DNA of 12,508 bases from Armatimonadota bacterium (GTDB taxonomy: Bacteria > Armatimonadota > UBA5829), in the NCBI GenBank assembly GCA_023398345.1, contig JAEWSK010000181.1:1-12508 (forward strand), in the 5' to 3' direction. The notes under the pieces were generated by a model. It was not told the origin of the DNA and did not search any database. It worked only from the letters and a program-made list of their open reading frames with translations. The position numbers and the translations under genes are program-made. Each line of letters opens with the position of its first letter. Positions within the stretch are counted from its first letter, which is position 1. This document shows, piece after piece, positions 7,336-12,508 of this stretch.

Positions 7336-7914
7336 CTATTTTTTTGCTGCGACTCGCACACGTGCGGGACGCAGCAGTTTACCATTTAGAGTGTAGCCCT
7401 TTTCAAGTTCATCTATAACGGTGTTTTCAGGATATTCATCTGTTTCCACGCGCATTAGAGCCTCATGAAATTCCGGGTCGAACTGTTGGCCTGTGGCGTC
7501 TATCGCTTCCAAACCTTCTCTTTGCAGCATATCTCTTATTTGCTTGAGTGTCAAAGACACGCCCTCGACAAGTGATTCGTAGCTGTGCTCATCTGCTGCG
7601 GCTGCTAGTGCGCGATCGAAGTTGTCGACTATCGGAAGCAGCTTGAGGACTAGATCTTCGCGTGCGCAATTTGCCAGCCTGGCGGTCTCATCGCGCTGGC
7701 GTTTGCGGAAATTGTCGAAGTCTGCAAGCACTCGAATGTAGCCGGACTCGGCCTCTTCGACGCTCTTTCGCAAAGCCTCGATCTCAGTTTGCATTACTTC
7801 AATATCTGTGTCTATAGAACCTTGTTCCACTGGCTCCTCCATACCTAATTCCTCCACCGGAGCCTCAAACTCGATCGGCACTTTGGGAGTTGATTCATCG
7901 GATTTCTTTTTCAT
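7336..7914 (-). CDS. grpE: nucleotide exchange factor GrpE
   Basis: 192 residues from the ATG at 7914. GrpE dimers release ADP from DnaK in the heat-shock folding cycle. The N-terminal 35 or so residues are acidic and probably disordered. A long helix (about 38-100) includes VLADFDNFRKRQRDE, and LPIVDNFDRAL follows. The C-terminal beta domain holds the family signature: REGLEAIDATGQQFDPEFHEAL, read in two parts, then ELEKGYTLNGKLLRPARV. GAGG at 7924-7927, 9 bases upstream, supports this ATG; a TTG seven codons earlier lacks a better site. The gene is solitary: hrcA, dnaK and dnaJ are not next to it on either side, and no CIRCE-type repeat (TTAGCACTC-N9-GAGTGCTAA) is visible upstream. Heat control, if any, is by another route. 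Confidence 0.95.
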   Translation of the reverse strand: MKKKSDESTPKVPIEFEAPVEELGMEEPVEQGSIDTDIEVMQTEIEALRKSVEEAESGYIRVLADFDNFRKRQRDETARLANCAREDLVLKLLPIVDNFDRALAAAADEHSYESLVEGVSLTLKQIRDMLQREGLEAIDATGQQFDPEFHEALMRVETDEYPENTVIDELEKGYTLNGKLLRPARVRVAAKK

Positions 7915-8155
7915 ATTTTGCTGCCTCTTTTCCAAACACTTGCATAGCGCGAAAGCCTATTAAGGGCCGCCTAAATCGATTCAATCGCGCAAATAGATGA
8001 TAAGTATATATCCTAAGTTTGTATTAACTATCATTCGTCTATTGACCGTATTATCGCACAGACGCCGCCGAACGTAAAGATTGGGTGTGTATCGTACACA
8101 CGGAATTTGCTCTGAGGGTTTTTCACTCTCAGACTCCCAATAAGGGGCAGGACAG
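7915..8155. other. intergenic region between grpE and the RHS remnant
   Basis: The gap holds the grpE ribosome site, an AT-rich stretch (about 7995-8035) that probably contains the grpE promoter though no pair of boxes is convincing, and two inverted repeats described separately or here. TCTGAG (8111-8116) / CTCAGA (8128-8133) is a weak hairpin just before the RHS start. No upstream RHS coding sequence is seen: the RHS frame is closed by TAA at 8141-8143. Confidence 0.5.
8085..8101. repeat. GTGTGTA-TCG-TACACAC palindrome
   Basis: Perfect 7-base arms around TCG, about 55 bases before the RHS remnant start. It could be an operator or part of the recombination boundary of the accessory region. 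No second copy was noticed. Confidence 0.35.
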
Positions 8156-9226
8156 ATGGTCTATAACGTTGTCGATCAACTCACGAGTTGGCCAGGGATG
8201 CACAGTTATACCTATTGGCCCGACGGCAGCTTGAAATACGAGAAAGATGCCACCGGAACGAATGTGATGAAGTCCTACACCTATACCGACGATGGTCAAC
8301 TTGCATCAGCGACTTTCGACGGCAAGACTTTGGCAAATAAGTGGGACGCCAACAACAATCGGGTTCGTTTCACCGTCGGCAGCAATATAAACAGCTTTGT
8401 GTATGATACTACGGCAGGAATACCTGCGGTCATCAAAGAAAATGGTGTATATTATATCCGCGAGCCTGGCGGTTCATTGATAGCTCGAAAAGACGACACT
8501 AACATAAGCTACTATCACTTCGATCAGCTTGGTTCGACGCGAATGCTGACTGATAATAACGGCACAGTCACGGACAAATACGCCTATGACGCCTATGGTG
8601 CGCTGATCACGCATGATAGGTATGTCGGCTCTGTGGATCAACCGTATCAATACGTCGGCCAACTCGGCTACTATACTCATTACCAAGAACCAGATTTCGG
8701 TCTTTTGCAGCTTGGAGTTAGGTTCTACGATCCGAGCTTGGGGAGGTTTACGCAGAGAGACCCTATTGAGAGGCTGAATCTTTACTATTATGCAGATTGT
8801 CGTCCTCTTCTTCTGACTGATGCCTTAGGTTTGGCTCCTAAGTTCCTTGGATGCACCGCAAATCAGGAAAAAGAGCTGAAGAAACACATATATGACATCT
8901 TGAACAATCGCCTGTCTTGCATAACTGGAGGAAGTGCTCTGAGGGCAGGCATAGAGAGCAGGTTGAAAGATGGCTATTTCAGATGCGGTAGTCGCCCCGG
9001 AGAACCGCCATGCACGGGCTGTGGATACACTGATAATCCCACACCTCGCATGCACATTCATATATGTAATAGCGCATTCAACCCTTCAACGTGCGGTTGC
9101 TTGGGCAGAACGATTATCCACGAGCTTGCCCACGCGAGCACAACCAATCTTCCCGGGGAAGACCCAGAAGGATATCAGTGCGAGAACGATTGTTATGGGA
9201 AGGGGAAGCTTGCATGTCCAAAGTAA
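8156..9226 (+). CDS. truncated RHS-repeat protein with C-terminal metallopeptidase-like toxin domain
   Basis: 356 residues, against well over 1000 for an intact RHS/YD-repeat protein, and without a signal peptide; it looks like the 3' tip only. Residues 10-100 carry degenerate YD repeats (TYWPDGSLKYEKD, YTYTDDGQL). Residues 117-225 are the RHS-associated core: YYHFDQLGSTRMLTD, YAYDAYG, VRFYDPSLGRFTQRDPIE and NLYYYADCRPLLLTDALGL, after which toxins are normally attached. The tip (about 227-356) is Cys-rich, with 11 cysteines, and has a zincin motif HELAH (322-326) in TIIHELAHAST, followed by EDPEGYQCENDCYG, where E335, E338 or E343 could be the third zinc ligand. It is a probable contact-delivered protease toxin. 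An in-frame stop at 8141 closes the frame upstream; GGGG at 8144-8147 could serve the ATG at 8156. Whether it is expressed or is a silent cassette is unknown. Confidence 0.82.
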   Translation: MVYNVVDQLTSWPGMHSYTYWPDGSLKYEKDATGTNVMKSYTYTDDGQLASATFDGKTLANKWDANNNRVRFTVGSNINSFVYDTTAGIPAVIKENGVYYIREPGGSLIARKDDTNISYYHFDQLGSTRMLTDNNGTVTDKYAYDAYGALITHDRYVGSVDQPYQYVGQLGYYTHYQEPDFGLLQLGVRFYDPSLGRFTQRDPIERLNLYYYADCRPLLLTDALGLAPKFLGCTANQEKELKKHIYDILNNRLSCITGGSALRAGIESRLKDGYFRCGSRPGEPPCTGCGYTDNPTPRMHIHICNSAFNPSTCGCLGRTIIHELAHASTTNLPGEDPEGYQCENDCYGKGKLACPK

Positions 9227-9765
9227 CCGTCGCTATTTCATCAGGCTTTATCCTGCTGCTTATCGCGTTAATGACCATAACTGTAATGATCGCTCCAAAG
9301 TCGTGGAGTTCGCCATCATCGAATAGAATATCGGTGCAAGTTTGTGTTCCTTCTGATGCGGAGACAAAAACACTTGGGCCAACTATGCTTGTACTATTAA
9401 CCAATAACACTAATTGCACAGTACACATAGATCGACATTTATCAGGCGTTCCGATCAGTGGGCACAACTCACTTATCGTCCACGTTACTAATGCCAAGTC
9501 CGGTAGGAGTGCTGATTTGCGAGCGGAATTTAAGCCCATTAAGAGGACATGGGATGTAGATGATTTCATAGCGCTCGCACCGCAATACAGTTATGGGCTG
9601 GTCATTCGTTTGCGTGATTATTTTCGTTTGGAGCCAGGACAGACTTATCATGTTCAGTTTCAATACAAGAGTTTTTCGCCTGACAAGGTAGGCTCGCTGC
9701 ATCCCTGGAACGGTACCACAAAGTCGAAGATTATGCCTATTAAAGTGTCGCCTTCGGATGAATAG
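9214..9765 (+). CDS. membrane-anchored hypothetical protein, candidate immunity protein for the metallopeptidase tip
   Basis: 183 residues, family not recognised. One N-terminal hydrophobic helix (about 6-27) precedes a soluble part of alternating beta strands; DYFRLEPGQTYHVQFQYKS (about 150-168) resembles the edge strands of an Ig-like sandwich. The helix suggests an inner-membrane anchor with the domain in the periplasm, where it could meet an incoming toxin. The ATG lies inside the end of the RHS gene with 13 bases of overlap in another frame. AGGGGAAG at 9201-9208 is 5 bases upstream, so translation is probably coupled to the toxin. Position directly behind a polymorphic toxin tip is the usual place of immunity genes; this function is inferred from order only. 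Confidence 0.6.
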   Translation: MSKVTVAISSGFILLLIALMTITVMIAPKSWSSPSSNRISVQVCVPSDAETKTLGPTMLVLLTNNTNCTVHIDRHLSGVPISGHNSLIVHVTNAKSGRSADLRAEFKPIKRTWDVDDFIALAPQYSYGLVIRLRDYFRLEPGQTYHVQFQYKSFSPDKVGSLHPWNGTTKSKIMPIKVSPSDE

Positions 9766-10171
9766 ATATATCATCCTGTTATCACGACGATCTGGTGCCG
9801 GGGGAAATCAACAAGTGGTTTCAACGACATGGAATATGCGCAAGTGGTCATATTTGATTTGGCGCATTCTGTATACTGGCCTACTAATATGGTTTGGTGC
9901 GTTTTACCTATTTGACCCAAGGAACGAACTGGGGTCAGAGCCGGGCTATTTCTTACTATTATGTGGCGTTCTGCCGTCTATCGTGCTTATTCCACTCGCT
10001 TGGTATTGGCCGTTGGTTGCACGCAAATGTGCGTTAATATACGGTTATCTGATACTACTCGGTGCTCTCGTGCTTGTAGCCACGGCGGAAGGGTTCCTGT
10101 GGTTATTGGTGGCGATTCCATTACTGGGTTTTCCCATCGAATCGATTGTGTTAAGCCTCAAGCGATCGTAA
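9758..10171 (+). CDS. small hypothetical membrane protein with about four transmembrane helices
   Basis: 137 residues, family not recognised. Hydrophobic segments lie at about 31-52 (LIWRILYTGLLIWFGAFYLF), 64-84, 91-111 and 112-134. The ATG at 9758 overlaps the stop of the previous gene by 8 bases (ATGAATAG), which suits translational coupling. An alternative ATG at 9836 would drop a non-hydrophobic 26-residue lead but has no ribosome site. It may be a second immunity or accessory protein of the same cassette. The lead segment (residues 8-26) is low in hydrophobicity and could be a recombination scar. Confidence 0.5.
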   Translation: MNRYIILLSRRSGAGGNQQVVSTTWNMRKWSYLIWRILYTGLLIWFGAFYLFDPRNELGSEPGYFLLLCGVLPSIVLIPLAWYWPLVARKCALIYGYLILLGALVLVATAEGFLWLLVAIPLLGFPIESIVLSLKRS

Positions 10172-10211
10172 GACCAGTAATAATGCCGGGTTGCGCGATG
10201 TGGATCATTAA

Positions 10212-10484
10212 GCCTACTGCGAAGCCCTTATCGCCGCCACCGCGAAAGACCAGCTCGCCGAGACCGGCCAGGCAAAGAAGACTCAGATGCTAAGTGCTGA
10301 TGCTGTTGCCCGAATGGAGAGGGAGATGGAAACCTTGCAGCGCGACCTGCATGCGCATGAGGATAGCTATGGGAGGAACTTTCTGAACCTGGTGGTGATC
10401 CGCGGATACCTCTCCAAGTTGCTGGACAATGGACGAGTCGTTCGGTTCCTCTCAAACTCGCATCCGGACCTGCGCAGCGGCTTT
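10212..10484 (+). pseudogene. C-terminal fragment of a RepB/ParB-like plasmid partition protein
   Basis: The frame encodes about 91 residues that read as the C-terminal part of a RepB-type partition protein: YCEALIAATAKDQL, LSADAVARMEREMETLQRD, EDSYGRNFLNLVVIRGYL and SKLLDNGRVVRFLSNSHPDL. The match is from recall of the family, not from a search. A stop codon (TAA, 10209-10211) sits directly before the fragment, so the N-terminal ParB part is absent. The similarity ends near 10484, after which the frame runs 23 more residues without sense. Its base composition looks richer in G+C than the genes either side, as expected of inserted foreign DNA. An internal ATG at 10287 has no good ribosome site. 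Probably inert debris. Confidence 0.55.
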
Positions 10485-10498
10485 TCCCGCCGGATACA

Positions 10499-10765
10499 TT
10501 GCATAATGGTGTTGGCGATGCATTTCGTCATTGTTTATGGGCATGCACTGTAATGAGAGATTGTGGAGCTAGAGCCTATAATTCCGGTGTTATAGATCAC
10601 GAGGTGAATGGTGCTTGGTGGGCAAAGGGGAATTGGAATAGAACCGAGAGTCCAATGGATCTTGCAAATGACGAGATTGGGAGAAAGATTGCTGTAAGCG
10701 GTCAGAAATGCGAGCAAGGATGTCTTAAAAAGGCTCATAATGGTGATCTTTACGTGTTACACTAG
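10499..10765 (+). pseudogene. orphan DAFRH-type (DUF6973-like) polymorphic toxin domain
   Basis: 88 residues open from a TTG at 10499. They carry HNGVGDAFRHCLW (residues 2-14), a HE pair at 34-35, SPMDLANDEIGRKIA (51-65) and C71...C75 near the end. The N-G-x-x-D-A-x-R-H-x-x-W start with a later M-D-x-x-N-(D/N)-x-x-G is the pattern I associate with the DUF6973 tips found at the end of RHS and similar toxins in secretion-type systems. The activity of the domain is not established. The carrier is missing: upstream in this frame there is no RHS core and no ribosome site, only the end of the RepB-like fragment. The frame stays open back to at least 10469, so the domain may begin slightly earlier. 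It looks like a displaced cassette. Confidence 0.6.
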
Positions 10766-10786
10766 TATTCAGCGGAGGGATTAATC

Positions 10787-11383
10787 TTGAGACTAGTGAG
10801 ATCATATAAGTTGATCCTTGTTATTGCAGCGTTCTTAGTGCTTCTTGGACTTCTGATTAGATGCCACATGCGTGAAGTTCCGGTAGTTTTAGTTGGTCCG
10901 ATTGGCCCTAGTTTGGACACTGTTGGTCCAATAGGCAAAGGCATGACGCGAAAACAAGTAATCGACATCCTGGGACGTCCACTGCGTCCACGTGGTAGTT
11001 TAACTGGAAGTGATTCTAGAGGTACCGACTACTTCTCTGGCATTTATGCAGATGTGGGCTGGACTCTGGGTGACAAGATTGCTAGCGTTTGTTTTCCTTT
11101 GTCAAGACTTGATGAAACTTACAGTGCTGATTTTCGCGTGATGCTGCGATTGTCCAATCGAAATGTTGTTTTATCAAGAAGGTTTAATTGGTCTAATGCT
11201 CAGCACCTGTGGAAAAACGAAAAATCGGCGTCTTCACGTCCACGCATCATTAAAGGAAATCATGTGATTATCCTTAGTTACTCAGAAAGGGAGTCTATTG
11301 CACTTGGTTTCTCAGTAGAAGATGACAAACTCCAAGATGTTCTTTATGTATTTAGAAACCATAGTGACAGGGACAAGGATTAA
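10787..11383 (+). CDS. membrane-anchored hypothetical protein with SmpA-like motif, candidate immunity protein
   Basis: 198 residues from a TTG with GGAGG at 10774-10778 and 8 bases of spacing; the gap to the orphan toxin domain is 21 bases. A hydrophobic helix at about 9-24 anchors it, with the remainder probably outside the cytoplasm. Residues 35-50 contain a short internal repeat (VGPIGPSLDTVGPIG). GKGMTRKQVIDILGRP (50-65) follows, resembling the helix that opens SmpA/OmlA (BamE-like) folds. The last 80 residues are beta-like (NHVIILSYSERESIALGFSVEDD). The position behind a toxin tip is the immunity slot, and the single-anchor design parallels the gene at 9214. No sequence similarity between the two is obvious. 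Function inferred from context. Confidence 0.55.
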   Translation: MRLVRSYKLILVIAAFLVLLGLLIRCHMREVPVVLVGPIGPSLDTVGPIGKGMTRKQVIDILGRPLRPRGSLTGSDSRGTDYFSGIYADVGWTLGDKIASVCFPLSRLDETYSADFRVMLRLSNRNVVLSRRFNWSNAQHLWKNEKSASSRPRIIKGNHVIILSYSERESIALGFSVEDDKLQDVLYVFRNHSDRDKD

Positions 11384-11406
11384 CGACAACAAACCTCTTT
11401 GCCTAT

Positions 11407-11856
11407 GTGAGCTATACATATAATGGGGTGACAAACAAATCCGGCGATGTGTATTATTTTGTCTATGACCCGACCGCTTCGATTCCTGCGGTGATTTATG
11501 AACAAGGGCCGGATTATAGATACCTCAACTTCCGTCAGCCCGATGGCTCGTTGATGTGCAGGGAGACTTATGACGGCGACGACCGCATTGCATCCCGAAC
11601 ATATCATTTCGACGGTTTGGGCAGCACGGTCGCGCTGTCTGATGAATCCGGCACGATCACTGATACCTATACTTATGATGCCTGGGGTAATTTAACAGCT
11701 CACACTGGCACGACTACCGATAATCCATATCAATACGTTGGCAATGATATCCAATATGAGATGACTATGATGAAATGTACTAAGATAGGAGCAATCTCAA
11801 CATTCATTATTGCATGCATAGCCTTATGCATTTGCGATTGCTCTCGCTGTAGCTAA
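11407..11856 (+). pseudogene. second RHS core fragment, broken before the toxin junction and fused to a transmembrane peptide
   Basis: The frame gives 149 residues from a GTG, and is open back to 11384. Residues 16-31 (YYFVYDPTASIPAVIY), 43-50 (RQPDGSLM), 66-95 (YHFDGLGSTVALSDE, TYTYDAWG) and 107-113 (PYQYVGN) align one for one with the core at 8400-8665. The similarity stops at VGN (11745); the GARYYDPxxGRF and DPLGL part that should follow is missing. Instead 35 unrelated residues follow, among them MKCTKIGAISTFIIACIALC, a hydrophobic segment that looks like the start of a membrane or exported protein, perhaps the remains of a former immunity gene. No ribosome site is visible. Most likely a non-functional relic. 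Confidence 0.7.
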
Positions 11857-12051
11857 GTCATTTTTCGATGATCTGATCTAATTTCCATCCATAATTTCTC
11901 TTTCATCAACCCACCCTCTCCGGCGCTTGCGCGCCGGAAAAGAATGTTTCCTACGTCAGACACATCCTCCGCCATAGTGGCAAATTTTTACCTTGACACT
12001 TTTGTGCATCTCATACCGACGGCGATAGTTCGCGCAATTGCAATATTATTG
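11857..12051. other. gap between the RHS relic and the CBS gene
   Basis: No coding sequence was recognised. The stretch holds the hairpin at 11919-11938 and a lone TTGACA at 11993-11998 with no acceptable -10. It is a plausible right boundary of the accessory region. Confidence 0.4.
11919..11938. repeat. GC-rich hairpin TCCGGCGC-TTGC-GCGCCGGA
   Basis: Perfect 8-base arms with a 4-base loop, about 60 bases after the relic's stop codon. AAAAG follows on the plus strand and a purine-rich run on the minus strand. There is no T-run, so it is a weak terminator at best; a REP-like extragenic palindrome is equally likely. Confidence 0.5.
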
Positions 12052-12079
12052 TTGACAATTCGGCGCGTGGGTTGTTAAT
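12052..12079 (+). promoter_or_regulatory. candidate promoter of the CBS-domain gene
   Basis: TTGACA at 12052-12057, 16 bases, then GTTAAT at 12074-12079 (4 of 6). The leader would be about 40 bases. It is weaker than the other promoters in this window. Confidence 0.4.
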
Positions 12080-12124
12080 GTTGATTAGCAATTCTATGTA
12101 AACGGGTGTGCAAAAGGAGTGCAA

Positions 12125-12508
12125 ATGCTTAGTCTTTGCGCCAGAGATATTATGACGCGAGATGTTGTTACTGCTCGCAAGGGAACTTCAATCGAAACGG
12201 CAGTGCGCTTGATGGCGGATAATCGTGTCAGTGGGCTGCCTGTTGTGGACACAGAAGGATTTCTGCTAGGCATGATAAGCGAGAGCGATGTTTTATTAAA
12301 GGATATTAACGCGCTTTCTGAGACTCGCGGAACTCCACATGGCATATTTGCGCCGCGGCCTTATGGGGTAGATGAGGCTTACAGGCGCGCTCAAAGCCAG
12401 CTCGTGGAAGAAGCGATGACAAAGAAAGTTGTTGTCTTTTCCGAAGACTCGCTTGTTGTTGATATTGCTCAGACAATGATAGAGCATGCGATCAACCGTG
12501 TGCCAATA
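12125..12508 (+). CDS. CBS-domain protein (3' end outside window)
   Basis: 128 codons reach the window edge. Two CBS motifs are visible: residues 6-60 (ARDIMTRDVVTARKGTSIETAVRLM, read in two parts, then VSGLPVVDTEGFLLGMISESDVLL), and a second beginning at 94 (VEEAMTKKVVVFSEDSL ... AINRVPI) that is cut off. CBS pairs bind adenine nucleotides such as AMP, ATP or S-adenosylmethionine and control attached domains. The roughly 35-residue linker (60-93) is typical of stand-alone CBS proteins, some of which carry a C-terminal BON or other domain that cannot be seen here. AGGAG at 12115-12119 is 5 bases before the ATG. Confidence 0.88.
   Translation, partial: MLSLCARDIMTRDVVTARKGTSIETAVRLMADNRVSGLPVVDTEGFLLGMISESDVLLKDINALSETRGTPHGIFAPRPYGVDEAYRRAQSQLVEEAMTKKVVVFSEDSLVVDIAQTMIEHAINRVPI

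Noticed and set aside
8970..9326. Plus-strand frame of 118 codons overlapping the metallopeptidase tip and the start of the next gene
   Set aside because: Out of frame with the HELAH tip and the anchored protein, both of which have better support.
9469..9774. Minus-strand frame opposite the candidate immunity gene, a possible antisense antitoxin
   Set aside because: No ribosome site, no promoter and no family features; the plus-strand gene explains the stretch.
1..12508. CRISPR arrays, tRNA or rRNA genes, and insertion-sequence transposases
   Set aside because: No regularly spaced repeats, tRNA-like cloverleaf with GTTCRA loop, rRNA sequence or DDE/HUH transposase motif was noticed on either strand.

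Overview
The window looks like a chromosomal segment of a Gram-negative, secretion-rich bacterium of the Armatimonadota type. This is inferred from the combination of genes and not from a marker gene. A prepilin of the H-X9-DG family has the ILFPVFA...A.LNNLKQLG arrangement common in that phylum. It sits with two PEP-CTERM exported proteins, a CarD regulator, GreA, GrpE and a GH38 alpha-mannosidase. Base composition is moderate (about half G+C by eye, not computed). Several genes are preceded by a clear TTGACA-type promoter and a GGAGG-type ribosome site.

Layout. Positions 1-843 (minus) hold most of an NAD(P)-dependent isocitrate dehydrogenase family protein, cut by the window edge. It is divergent from a CarD-family regulator (1027-1503), and the shared 180-base gap holds one promoter facing each way plus a 16-base palindrome. 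greA (1614-2084, minus) converges on carD and is divergent from a full-length GH38 alpha-mannosidase (2262-4880). Behind the mannosidase, from its own promoter, come two tandem PEP-CTERM proteins (4998-5591 and 5653-6255) that share a W-x-D-aromatic-H motif. They are closed by a long perfect hairpin. A prepilin-like protein (6514-7245) with a very good sigma-70 promoter follows. A textbook bidirectional terminator separates it from a solitary grpE (7336-7914, minus).

The accessory part is 8156-11856. It reads as a graveyard or reservoir of RHS polymorphic-toxin tips. First comes a 5'-truncated RHS core with a Cys-rich HELAH metallopeptidase-like C-terminal domain. A membrane-anchored candidate immunity protein overlaps its stop codon by 13 bases, and a four-helix membrane protein overlaps that one by 8. 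Next is a fragment resembling the C-terminus of a RepB/ParB plasmid-partition protein, running into an orphan DAFRH-type (DUF6973-like) toxin domain in another frame. A second membrane-anchored candidate immunity protein carries a GMTRKQVIDILGRP motif. Last is a second RHS core fragment that breaks off before the toxin and is fused to a short transmembrane peptide. The pairing of each toxin with the small gene behind it is inferred from order and overlap only.

After a 268-base gap with one hairpin and a candidate promoter, the window ends inside a CBS-domain protein (12125-12508). No tRNA, rRNA, CRISPR array or transposase gene was seen.
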